64,000 nt of DNA, from positions 161,981-225,980 of the forward strand of contig WRMC01000002.1 in assembly GCA_009777335.1 (NCBI GenBank). The letters are read 5' to 3'. Both the position numbers and the translations under genes were made by a program. Shown here piece after piece: positions 34,174 through 41,602 of this stretch. The first letter of the stretch is position 1; each line of letters starts with the position of its first letter. The stretch comes from Treponema sp. GTDB taxonomy: Bacteria; Spirochaetota; Spirochaetia; Treponematales; Breznakiellaceae. The notes beneath the pieces were generated by a model. It ran no database searches and had not been told where the DNA came from. It saw nothing but the letters and a program-made list of their open reading frames with translations.

Positions 34174-35528
34174 GCCTCTTCGCTCCAGGGGGCCGGGGGC
34201 TCTCTGCCTATGTCCCGCCGGTAGTATATGCCCTCGAACTCTACAAAGCCCAGGGCCTCGTAGGCATGCTTACAGGCCTCTTCTGTGTCCTGGCCATGGG
34301 CCGCCACCGAGAGGATCCGGCCCCCGCTGGTCCGGAGCCCCGAACCCAGGGCTCCCCCCTCTCCGCGCTGGGCCCCGGCGATAAAGAGCTGGGCCCCGGT
34401 CTGCATAAACCGGGTTTCGTTCACCGCGATGGGGAGGCCGGTTTTTCCCGGACCCGGGTAGCCCTCTCCTACCGCCACGGGGGCACAGACGGCCCCTTCT
34501 TTCCAGGTGATGTTAAACCGCTGGAGGTTTCCATCGCAGACCGCCAGACAGAGCTCGGCAAAGTCGGATTCCATAAGGGGCAGCAGGGCCTGGGTCTCGG
34601 GGTCACCGAGCCGGACATTGTACTCGAGGAGGTAGCAGCTTTCCTCCTTGATCAGAAGCCCAAAGAAGATAAAACCCTGGTAGTCCATGTTTTCTGCTTC
34701 CATGCCCTTCAGGGTGGGGGCCAGGATGGCCTTTTCAAAATCCCTCATCTGAGCGGCAGTAAAACCCGGAGCCGGAGCTATGGCCCCCATGCCCCCGGTG
34801 TTGGGCCCCAGGTTGCCCTCTCCAAGCCTTTTGTGATCCCTGGCGGAGATAAAGGGCTTAATGATCCCCTTTTTCCCAGGGGCCGCATGGACCGCCGCCA
34901 TTATAGAGACCTCCTGACCCTCCAGGTATTCTTCCAGGATGAGGCTTTTTCCTGCTTCCCCCAGGGCGGCCTGCTTCATGAAGGCATCCAGGGTGGTCTT
35001 TGCCTCCGCGGCGGTCCCGGCGATCACCACCCCCTTACCTGAGGCAAGGCCGTCGGCCTTTATCACCAGGGGGTTCTTGGTCTTGGTCTTGGAAAAATGC
35101 TTCTCTGCGTACTGCAGGGCCCCCTGGTAGTCAGTAAAGCTTTTAGAGGCGGCGGCCCTGATGCCATGTTTGGCCATGAAGGACTTGGAGTAGATCTTGG
35201 AACTTTCCAGCCGGGCGGCCCTGGCTCCGGGCCCCAGGATCCTCATGCCCTCCTTACGAAAGCGGTCTGCCAGACCCGCCGCCAGGGGTGCCTCGGGCCC
35301 CACCAGGCAGAGGTCGATCTCCTCTTTCTGGGCAAACTGGAGCAGCCGGACCTGCCCCTCCTCAGAGGAGGGATCCATCCCGGCTAGATTCACATGTTGG
35401 GTCTTATCTTCAACTGCGGTACCTCCATTCCCGGGGGCGGCATATATGACATCTACCTTTGGTGATTGGGCCAGCTTCCAGACCAGGGCATGTTCGCGCC
35501 CCCCAGAGCCTATGACTAAAACCTTCAT
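34170..35528 (-). CDS. purD: Phosphoribosylamine-glycine ligase
   Basis: ATP-grasp enzyme that joins glycine to phosphoribosylamine in purine synthesis. The 452-residue length is close to the usual 420-430. Typical segments are VLVIGSGGREHALVWKLAQS at the start, ASKSFTDY, LVIKADGLASGKGVVIAGT near 152-170, NTGGMGAIAPAPG, and RLGDPETQALLPLMESD. The C-terminal tail is a bit longer than usual. Start ATG at 35526-35528 has no well-placed Shine-Dalgarno, and a TATAGT box lies 6 nt before it. CorC-like gene follows in an ATGA overlap; proA is divergent. Confidence 0.93.
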   Translation of the reverse strand: MKVLVIGSGGREHALVWKLAQSPKVDVIYAAPGNGGTAVEDKTQHVNLAGMDPSSEEGQVRLLQFAQKEEIDLCLVGPEAPLAAGLADRFRKEGMRILGPGARAARLESSKIYSKSFMAKHGIRAAASKSFTDYQGALQYAEKHFSKTKTKNPLVIKADGLASGKGVVIAGTAAEAKTTLDAFMKQAALGEAGKSLILEEYLEGQEVSIMAAVHAAPGKKGIIKPFISARDHKRLGEGNLGPNTGGMGAIAPAPGFTAAQMRDFEKAILAPTLKGMEAENMDYQGFIFFGLLIKEESCYLLEYNVRLGDPETQALLPLMESDFAELCLAVCDGNLQRFNITWKEGAVCAPVAVGEGYPGPGKTGLPIAVNETRFMQTGAQLFIAGAQRGEGGALGSGLRTSGGRILSVAAHGQDTEEACKHAYEALGFVEFEGIYYRRDIGREPPAPWSEEA

Positions 35529-35534
35529 GCCCCT

Positions 35535-35542
35535 ACTATACT
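35535..35542. promoter_or_regulatory. Overlapping divergent -10 boxes between purD and proA
   Basis: ACTATACT reads TATAGT (35535-35540) for purD on the minus strand and TATACT (35537-35542) for proA on the plus strand. The minus -10 lies 6 nt from the purD ATG, and the plus one about 46 nt from the proA ATG. Neither has a strong -35. Confidence 0.4.
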
Positions 35543-35588
35543 AGGTTTTTGACTTTCCTTAAAGGGAGTTTGTGTGCTAGATTGAGGA

Positions 35589-36848
35589 ATGAGTTCACTA
35601 CATAGCATGTTCACGAGTCTTAAAGCGGCCTCTGCTGTCCTGGCCCTGGAAGATCGCAAGGCCAAAGATCAGGCCCTGGGAAATGTGGCCGCCGCCCTGG
35701 AAGCCGCCCAGGAGGAGATCCTCGCCGCCAATGCCAAGGATGTCGAGAAGGCCCGCAGCGGGGGGATGAGGGAGGCCCTCATAGACCGGCTGGCCCTGAG
35801 TCCCGGCAGGATTAAGGGTATTATCGATGAAATACATCATATAATAGGCCTGGAAGATCCCGTGGGCCGGGTGAAAGCCGGGTGGCGGACCCCCATAGGG
35901 CTCTTTATCGAGCAGATCACGGTGCCCCTGGGGACCGTTTCCATCATATATGAATCCCGGACCAATGTGACGGTAGATGCCTTCTGCCTGGCCTACAAGG
36001 CCGGCTGTTCCATCTTATTAAGGGGGTCTTCGGCGGCCCTGGAATCTAACCGGGTCATTGTGAAGGCCATTAAAAGGGGCCTTGCTGAGGGGGGAATCCC
36101 CGATGCGGTGGAGCTGGCCGACTCGGGTTCCCGGGACGAGGTAGATCTTATCCTCCAGGCCCGGGGCTGGATCGATGCGGTCCTCCCCCGGGGCGGGGCG
36201 GAGCTCATCCGCCGGGTCGTAGAAAATGCCAAGGTGCCGGTCATCGAGACCGGGGTGGGGAACTGCCACATCTTCGTAGATGCTTCGGCCGACCTGGCCC
36301 AGGGGGTAGAAATTATTGCCAATGCCAAATTGCAGCGCCCCGGGGTCTGCAATGCCGTAGAGACCCTCCTGGTTCACCGGGATGCGGTCCGGCAGCTCAT
36401 GCCCCTTTTGGCCAAGCGCCTTACCGGCAAGGCCGAGCTGCGCTGTGATCGGGAAGCCCTGGCGGCCATAGGTTCTATCCCCCCCGCCCTGGTGGTTAAG
36501 GACGCGGTGGAAGAAGACTGGGCCACCGAGTTCCTGGACTATATCCTGGCCGTTAAAGTAGTAGCCTCCCTTGACGAGGCGGTAAAGCATATCAACAGCT
36601 ACGGCACCAGCCACTCGGAGGCCATACTGACCAACGACCTTTCCTCGGCCAATGAGTTTTCCCGCCGGGTCGATGCGGCTTGTGTCTATGTCAATGCTTC
36701 AACCCGTTTTACCGACGGGGGGGTCTTTGGTTTTGGGGCCGAGCTGGGGATCAGTACCCAGAAGCTCCATGTCCGGGGACCCATGGGGCTCGATGCCCTG
36801 ACCACCATAAAGTACAAGGTCACCGGTTCGGGGCATATCAGGGAATAG
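35589..36848 (+). CDS. proA: Glutamate-5-semialdehyde dehydrogenase
   Basis: Second enzyme of proline synthesis, reducing glutamyl-5-phosphate with NADPH. The 419-residue protein has an ALDH-like fold with the family segments GWRTPIGLFIEQITVPLGTV, IYESRTNVTVD, KAGCSILLRGSSAALESN and the catalytic cysteine in LQRPGVCNAVETLLVH. The C-terminal FGFGAELGISTQKLHVRGP is also intact. Start ATG at 35589 has TTGAGGA. It is followed by proB, a LiaF-like gene and proC. The pathway from glutamate is complete in this window. Confidence 0.95.
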   Translation: MSSLHSMFTSLKAASAVLALEDRKAKDQALGNVAAALEAAQEEILAANAKDVEKARSGGMREALIDRLALSPGRIKGIIDEIHHIIGLEDPVGRVKAGWRTPIGLFIEQITVPLGTVSIIYESRTNVTVDAFCLAYKAGCSILLRGSSAALESNRVIVKAIKRGLAEGGIPDAVELADSGSRDEVDLILQARGWIDAVLPRGGAELIRRVVENAKVPVIETGVGNCHIFVDASADLAQGVEIIANAKLQRPGVCNAVETLLVHRDAVRQLMPLLAKRLTGKAELRCDREALAAIGSIPPALVVKDAVEEDWATEFLDYILAVKVVASLDEAVKHINSYGTSHSEAILTNDLSSANEFSRRVDAACVYVNASTRFTDGGVFGFGAELGISTQKLHVRGPMGLDALTTIKYKVTGSGHIRE

Positions 36849-36854
36849 CAGGAC

Positions 36855-36884
36855 TGGACATCACCTATAGAAGTAAAGTATGGT
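36855..36884 (+). promoter_or_regulatory. Candidate promoter for proB (near-leaderless)
   Basis: TGGACA (36855-36860), 18-nt spacer, TATGGT (36879-36884). The proB ATG is 9 nt after the -10 and has no Shine-Dalgarno. It would let proB and proC be expressed apart from proA. Confidence 0.45.
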
Positions 36885-36893
36885 TTTTTCATT

Positions 36894-37694
36894 ATGATTC
36901 CTCAGCTGCTATCCAGTGCCCGTAAAATTGTATTAAAATTTGGCTCCAATACCCTGGCCGGTGCTGACGGGACCATAAGTACCCATATCATGGATGATTT
37001 CGCCAAGCAGGTTTCGGTGTTCTCGAAGCAGGGCAAGCAGTTTATCATCGTGTCTTCCGGGGCCAGGGCCGCAGGGATCTCTACCATGAGCAAGTGGGCC
37101 CGCAAGCAGGATATCCATTACAAGCAGGCCCTCTGTGCGGTGGGGCAGGTGGAATTAATGGGGGCTTGGAAGCGGGCCTTTGAAGCATACGGCCTTCATG
37201 TGGCCCAGATCCTCCTTACCCGGGATGATTTTAACGATCCAATCCGGACCTTAAACATGAGGAACACCCTCTTTACCCTGATAGATGAGGGCATTATTCC
37301 CATCATTAATGAGAACGATACGGTCTCGGTGGAAGAAATCAAGATTGGGGACAATGACACCCTGGCGGCCCACTCGGCCATATTGTGGAGCGCCGACCTC
37401 CTCATCCTCTTTAGCGATGTGGACGGGCTCTATACCCGAAACCCCAAGGAGCACCCCGATGCCGAGCCGGTACGGGAAATCCGAAACATAGAGGAAACGA
37501 AAAAGAAGGTTTCCATAGGGAGCACCAACGACTTGGGAACCGGGGGCATAGGGACAAAAATTTCCGCCGCCGAAAAGGCGGTTCCTTACGGGATACCCAC
37601 CATCATAGCTAACGGCTTAAAAGGCCAGGCCCTGGAGGCCCTTGCAAGGGGGGATCAGGAGGGGACCGTTTTTGCGGCGGGAGAAAGGCCGTGA
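36894..37694 (+). CDS. proB: Glutamate 5-kinase
   Basis: First enzyme of proline synthesis; phosphorylates glutamate. The 266-residue protein is an amino acid kinase domain alone. It lacks the C-terminal PUA domain found in E. coli ProB, as in many short ProBs. Motifs include KIVLKFGSNTLAG, IIVSSGARAAGI, NENDTVSVEEIKIGDNDTLA and the GTGGIGTKISAAEKA loop near 218-232. Start ATG at 36894 has no Shine-Dalgarno; a -10-like box ends 9 nt before it. Its stop overlaps the GTG of the next gene (GTGA). Confidence 0.95.
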   Translation: MIPQLLSSARKIVLKFGSNTLAGADGTISTHIMDDFAKQVSVFSKQGKQFIIVSSGARAAGISTMSKWARKQDIHYKQALCAVGQVELMGAWKRAFEAYGLHVAQILLTRDDFNDPIRTLNMRNTLFTLIDEGIIPIINENDTVSVEEIKIGDNDTLAAHSAILWSADLLILFSDVDGLYTRNPKEHPDAEPVREIRNIEETKKKVSIGSTNDLGTGGIGTKISAAEKAVPYGIPTIIANGLKGQALEALARGDQEGTVFAAGERP

Positions 37695-38314
37695 AACTCC
37701 CTGCACTGAAAGAAATTGTAGAAGAGCGAAAAGAAAAAGCTATCACTGACCTGTCTGATGGCTATGCCCGCAACCGTCTTCCCCTGGAAGAGTATGAACG
37801 GCTGGTGGAGTACATCAATAAAATCGAGAGCGAGCGGGAACTGGTGGTGGTGGAACGGATCGTGGCAGAGCACTGTGCAGATCCTGGGGCAGAGCCATCA
37901 ATGGCAAAACCTGCCCCAGAAGAAGAAGATGATGATGAGGAAGATTATTCCCGGCACCAGGGCTACGGGAGCGGGATAATAAATCATTCGGTCCTCTCCG
38001 CCCGGGTCTACTCCGGCCCGGTGCAAACGGGTTCCCAGTTTATTAATATTTTGGGGAGCAGCCACATCATGATCCGAAAAAAGGATCTGAGTAAGCGCCG
38101 GACCAGGCTGCAGGTTATGAATATTCTTGGAGAAACGAGTATCTCTATTGAGAGCGGGATACGGATCATTAATAAGGCCATCCCAGTACTGGGAAATTCT
38201 TCGATCAACCAAAGGGCTAAAAAACAAGCCGGTTCTGAAGAAGGCATACCGGAACTGGAAATTTCCGGGGTTGTCATATTAGGGGACCTCAGCGTAAAGC
38301 TTTTAAAAGAATAG
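37691..38314 (+). CDS. DUF1707/LiaF-like domain protein
   Basis: A 207-residue soluble protein. Its N-terminus (AITDLSDGYARNRLPLEEYERLVEYI, residues 15-40) looks like a SHOCT/DUF1707 module. A Glu/Asp-rich linker follows at about 78-88. The C-terminal half (SQFINILGSSHIMI, RLQVMNILGETSISI, ISGVVILGDLSVKL) has the beta-repeat pattern of LiaF/DUF2154-type domains that in Bacillus sense cell-wall stress. There is no membrane helix, so it is probably cytoplasmic. GTG at 37691 overlaps the proB stop by 4 nt. proC starts 19 nt after it. The link to proline synthesis is unclear. Confidence 0.68.
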   Translation: MKLPALKEIVEERKEKAITDLSDGYARNRLPLEEYERLVEYINKIESERELVVVERIVAEHCADPGAEPSMAKPAPEEEDDDEEDYSRHQGYGSGIINHSVLSARVYSGPVQTGSQFINILGSSHIMIRKKDLSKRRTRLQVMNILGETSISIESGIRIINKAIPVLGNSSINQRAKKQAGSEEGIPELEISGVVILGDLSVKLLKE

Positions 38315-38333
38315 GTACCCCCAGGAGGAATGG

Positions 38334-39173
38334 GTGAAGCTAACGATAAGCTGCATAGGCAGCGGCAATATGGGCAGCGCCCTCATGAAGGCAGTGGCGG
38401 CAGCCGGCCCGGTGAGCATAGGGTTTAGTGATTCAGAACCTGCCAAGGCCGAAGAGGCCGCCGCCGCTTTAGGCGGAAGGGTCTATAAGAGCAACCGGGA
38501 GGCAGTTGATGAAGGGACCTATGTGTTTCTGGCGGTAAAACCCCAGGTCATGCATCAGGTCCTTGTAGAAATTGCCCCCACGGTGAAGCAGAGGCTGTCT
38601 CAAGCTAAAGAGAGGCCCCTTACCCTGGTTTCCATGGCCGCAGGATGGTCCATAGGGCAGATCCAGTCATCCCTGGGTTTAGCAGGCCCCGGTCAGGCAG
38701 CCCCGGTGGTAAGGATCATGCCCAATACACCGGCCCTGGTGGCTCGGGGCGTCATTGCCATGGCGGCCAAGGAAGTGGGCCCCGAAACCCTGGGGGAACT
38801 GGAAAAGCTCCTGAGTCCCGCGGGGATGGTAGATCATATCGAAGAAAAATACATGGACTCGGTGACGGGCCTTTCGGGGGCTGGGCCGGCCTTTGCCTAT
38901 ATCTTTATGGAGGCCCTCTCTGATGGGGGGGTCAGGGCAGGTCTGCCCCGGGATATGGCCCTGCGTCATGCGGCCCAGACCCTCCTGGGCTCGGCGGCCA
39001 TGTACCTGGAATCAAAAAGACCCCTGGGGGAACTAAAGGACATGGTGAGCTCCCCTGGGGGGGCCACCATCGCAGGGATCGCGGCCCTGGAGAATGGGGC
39101 CTTTCGGGGTTCGGTGATTAATGCCGTAGAAGCCGCATGGCGCCGGGCCGCAGAGCTGGGGAAAGAATCTTAG
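38334..39173 (+). CDS. proC: Pyrroline-5-carboxylate reductase
   Basis: Last enzyme of proline synthesis; reduces P5C with NAD(P)H. It has 279 residues, the usual length. The Rossmann motif IGSGNMGSALMKAV is at residues 8-21. Other family segments are VFLAVKPQV, VRIMPNTPALVARGVIAM and MDSVTGLSGAGPAFAYIFME, plus LPRDMALRHAAQTLLGSA. Start is GTG at 38334, with AGGAGG at 5 nt; an ATG at 38330 is out of frame. It closes the proline operon. Confidence 0.94.
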   Translation: MKLTISCIGSGNMGSALMKAVAAAGPVSIGFSDSEPAKAEEAAAALGGRVYKSNREAVDEGTYVFLAVKPQVMHQVLVEIAPTVKQRLSQAKERPLTLVSMAAGWSIGQIQSSLGLAGPGQAAPVVRIMPNTPALVARGVIAMAAKEVGPETLGELEKLLSPAGMVDHIEEKYMDSVTGLSGAGPAFAYIFMEALSDGGVRAGLPRDMALRHAAQTLLGSAAMYLESKRPLGELKDMVSSPGGATIAGIAALENGAFRGSVINAVEAAWRRAAELGKES

Positions 39174-39185
39174 CTTAGCCGGACC

Positions 39186-39812
39186 TTAGGCGTTGACCGC
39201 TGCCGCCTGCTTCTCGAGGACCCTCAGGGCCGCTTCGAGCTTCGCCAGGTCCAGGGGCTTTTTCAGGATCACATCGGCCTTCTGGAACCGGATGTCGTTG
39301 GGCTCAGATCCTGCAGGACCGGGACTTCCGTCACTTACCAAAAAGACATGGGGTTTTCCAAAGATAGGATCTTCCTTAATGACGGTGACAAATTTGCCTA
39401 TATCGACCCCCGGAAGTTCCGCATCCAGGATGACCAGACCCGGTTTTTCTTCGGTGAATTTTCTGCCAATTTCGAACCAGTCAAAGGCCTGGATGATAGT
39501 GGTCCCCGGGAAAATGCGGCTCAGTTCTGCCTTGACCGTATCATTGATCGGCTGGGGCAGGGCAATGAGGAAGGTACCCCAGTTGGCGTTTTCCATTATA
39601 ACCTGTAATACTTCACCGGAGGCTTCCATCCCCCTTTTATCAAGGAAGGCGGCGAGATCCTTGGCATAGATCCGGTACTGACCGCCGGGGGTTGTAAAGG
39701 CCTTTAAATGGCCGTTCCGTATCCAGTTAATTGTAGTTTGATTGACGACACCGCAAATGTTTGCGACCTCTAATGCAGAGAAGATCCTAACCTTCCGCCC
39801 GCCCTTGGCCAT
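39186..39812 (-). CDS. DNA-binding regulator: excisionase-type HTH plus receiver-like domain
   Basis: A 208-residue protein. Residues 10-58 form a MerR/excisionase-like helix-turn-helix (FSALEVANICGVVNQTTINW, IRNGHLKAFTTPGGQYRIYA). Residues 77-205 have the order of a response-regulator receiver: strand FLIALPQP, phospho-site-like LVILDAELPG, VFLVSDG with Ser, and LKKPLDLAKLEAAL with Lys. The acidic pair that normally follows strand 1 is replaced (LPQP), so metal-dependent phosphorylation may be lost or altered. It probably regulates transcription. Start ATG at 39812 has AGGAGCATAGG. A long leader with a 28-codon ORF lies upstream. Confidence 0.72.
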   Translation of the reverse strand: MAKGGRKVRIFSALEVANICGVVNQTTINWIRNGHLKAFTTPGGQYRIYAKDLAAFLDKRGMEASGEVLQVIMENANWGTFLIALPQPINDTVKAELSRIFPGTTIIQAFDWFEIGRKFTEEKPGLVILDAELPGVDIGKFVTVIKEDPIFGKPHVFLVSDGSPGPAGSEPNDIRFQKADVILKKPLDLAKLEAALRVLEKQAAAVNA

Positions 39813-39825
39813 CCTATGCTCCTTT

Positions 39826-39912
39826 TTATTGAAAAACTAAATGGACTTGTCCGGCAAGGACCTTGGCCAGAGCCATGGTGTAGTGCTTGCCGCACAGATA
39901 ATACCAATACAT
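39826..39912 (-). CDS. Possible 28-codon leader peptide of the HTH/receiver gene
   Basis: In the leader of the HTH/receiver gene an ORF runs from ATG 39910-39912 to TAA 39826-39828 (MYWYYLCGKHYTM... 28 residues). It begins about 12 nt after the predicted transcript start and has several aromatic residues early (Tyr2, Trp3, Tyr4, Tyr5). The leader RNA can also pair CGGCAAG with CTTGCCG. The Shine-Dalgarno (AGAG) is weak. A leader peptide for attenuation or a small protein are both possible. Confidence 0.4.
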   Translation of the reverse strand: MYWYYLCGKHYTMALAKVLAGQVHLVFQ

Positions 39913-39931
39913 TGTTTTTCTCTATTATTAA

Positions 39932-39960
39932 ATTATATCAAAATCTTCTAATATTTGCAA
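39932..39960 (-). promoter_or_regulatory. Promoter of the HTH/receiver gene
   Basis: Minus strand TTGCAA (39955-39960), 17-nt spacer, perfect TATAAT (39932-39937). The predicted transcript starts near 39925, giving a leader of about 110 nt before the ATG at 39812. Confidence 0.7.
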
Positions 39961-39990
39961 TATAAAAAGAACAAAAATATTTGGTTCTTA

Positions 39991-40731
39991 TTATTCCATG
40001 GTTTTGGTCTCGGATTGTGCTTCGAAATAGTCCTGGATGAGGGAACTTGAAAAGCCCTCTTTTTTTAAGCGGTATTTTAGGGGAAGCCCCAGGACAGACT
40101 CCCGCTCATCAAAATGGGCCCTTTCCAGGAAGTTATGGAGCATGGCCTGCTCTGTTTCTTCATCCAGAACCGCCTCCAGGGCCCCTTCGGCAGATTTCCG
40201 GTCCACCCGGCTGCGGAGTTTATTTCGTAGATCCTGGGGGCTCAGGGCCCTGTGGGGGGAGGCCAGGCGGGATCTGATCCAGAGTTCGGCATACCTCTGA
40301 TCATCCAGCAATGCTCTTTCTTCCAGGCTCGAGATGACCTTCCGGATAGCCCCATTTCCGCAGCCCCGGCGGCCCAGCTTGTAGGCCAGGCCCATGCTGC
40401 TCTGCTCGGCTCTGCTTATGAGCCGTAGGGCCATTCTTTCGGCCTGGCAGCACTCGGCGGCAAAGCGAAGGGCCTCCTCTTCGGGGCCAGAGAGTTCCCG
40501 GTCCAGGTAGGCCTCCCGGAGATCCCAGAGGCCGGCCCCTTCTTCGGCTAAGTCCAGGTATTGGGGCAAAATAAACAGATGGCTCCCATCGGAGAGCCCT
40601 GCCTTGAGGGTTCCGTCGCTTTGGGAATAGTCTGTTTCCAGGGAGATAATCGAAAGGGGTCCCTCGCCGGGGGCCGGCGGGGTATCAGCGTTTGGAGAAC
40701 TGGAAGCGTCTGCGGGCACCGGGCCGGCCAT
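39991..40731 (-). CDS. recX: RecX-like regulatory protein
   Basis: A 246-residue protein with RecX-type three-helix repeats, seen in AYKLGRRGCGNGAIRKVISS, ERALLDDQRYAELWIRSRLA and the final PLKYRLKKEGFSSSLIQDYF. RecX modulates RecA filaments. The gene overlaps the 3' end of rpsI by 47 nt if ATG 40731 is used. No ATG, GTG or TTG follows in frame before the conserved part, so either this long overlap or a rarer start codon (an ATT lies after GAGGG) must be used. The first 25 residues (Pro/Ala/Ser-rich) are probably not structured. It follows rpsI and rplM in the operon. Confidence 0.78.
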   Translation of the reverse strand: MAGPVPADASSSPNADTPPAPGEGPLSIISLETDYSQSDGTLKAGLSDGSHLFILPQYLDLAEEGAGLWDLREAYLDRELSGPEEEALRFAAECCQAERMALRLISRAEQSSMGLAYKLGRRGCGNGAIRKVISSLEERALLDDQRYAELWIRSRLASPHRALSPQDLRNKLRSRVDRKSAEGALEAVLDEETEQAMLHNFLERAHFDERESVLGLPLKYRLKKEGFSSSLIQDYFEAQSETKTME

Positions 40732-41077
40732 ATTTCTTCCGCTCCACCATCCGGGGGTCCCGGGTTAGGTAGCCATTGCTCCGTAAGCTGGTGTAGTTGC
40801 CTTCATCTACCTGACAAAGGGCCCTGGCAAGACCATGACGGCATGCGCCGGCTTGACCGTTGGATCCCCCGCCATAAACATTTATGAGGATATCAAATTT
40901 ATTTTCCGAAGCGGTGACCATCAGGGGCTGCCGCACCATAAGGACATGCTCGCCCTGGGGGAAATATTTTTCAATTTCCCGGCCGTTGATGACGATTTTT
41001 CCGTTTCCGTCCCGTACATACACCCGGGCCACGGAGGTTTTTCTGCGGCCCGTTCCTATACCTAGATTACTGATCAT
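40685..41077 (-). CDS. rpsI: 30S ribosomal protein S9 (uS9)
   Basis: A 130-residue protein, normal length for S9. It has the conserved GTGRRKTSVARVYVRDGNGK start, INGREIEKYFP, NVYGGGSNGQAGACRHGLAR, and the basic ending KYGRPGARRRFQFSKR whose terminal Ser-Lys-Arg reaches the decoding site. Start ATG at 41077. It lies 10 nt after rplM, the standard L13-S9 pair. Its end overlaps recX by 47 nt. Confidence 0.97.
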   Translation of the reverse strand: MISNLGIGTGRRKTSVARVYVRDGNGKIVINGREIEKYFPQGEHVLMVRQPLMVTASENKFDILINVYGGGSNGQAGACRHGLARALCQVDEGNYTSLRSNGYLTRDPRMVERKKYGRPGARRRFQFSKR

Positions 41078-41087
41078 TCTAACCTCT

Positions 41088-41516
41088 TTACAGTTCGATC
41101 TTCTGCAGATTTTGTGCGCTATGGGGATGCTCAGAACCTGAATAGATCCGGATGTTCTTTGAGAGCTTCCTTCCCAGGGGGCCCTTGGGGAGCATACCCT
41201 TGACGGCGAATTCCAGGGGCGATGAGGGGTGTTTGGCTATGAGCCCTTCAAAATTTATTGATTTTAGGCCCCCCACATATCCCGTATGGCGATGGTACTG
41301 TTTCTGCTGGGCCTTTCTGCCGCTTACCAGGATCTTGTCCGCATTAATAACCACCACATAATCTCCCAGTTCCTGATGGGGGGCAAAGATAACCTTTCCC
41401 TTACCCCTAAGGATGGAAGCGGCCCGGGCGGCAACCCTGCCGAGGACCTTGCCTTCTGCATCAATCAAGAACCATTTTCGTTCTACTTCCGGGAGTTTTG
41501 CAAATACTGTCTTCAT
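41088..41516 (-). CDS. rplM: 50S ribosomal protein L13 (uL13)
   Basis: A 142-residue L13 with the usual WFLIDAEGKVLGRVAARAAS start, DYVVVINADKILVSGRKAQQKQYHRHTGYVG and the AVKGMLPKGPLGRKLSKN segment. It is required for large-subunit assembly. Start ATG at 41516 has AAAAGG upstream. It begins the rplM-rpsI-recX operon. Confidence 0.97.
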   Translation of the reverse strand: MKTVFAKLPEVERKWFLIDAEGKVLGRVAARAASILRGKGKVIFAPHQELGDYVVVINADKILVSGRKAQQKQYHRHTGYVGGLKSINFEGLIAKHPSSPLEFAVKGMLPKGPLGRKLSKNIRIYSGSEHPHSAQNLQKIEL

Positions 41517-41602
41517 CCTATTACCTTTTCTTATGCCTTTTCACCAAAATGAGTGAACTTCATAGTGCCATAAAATAATGATCTTAGTCAATAAGGAGGC
41601 TA

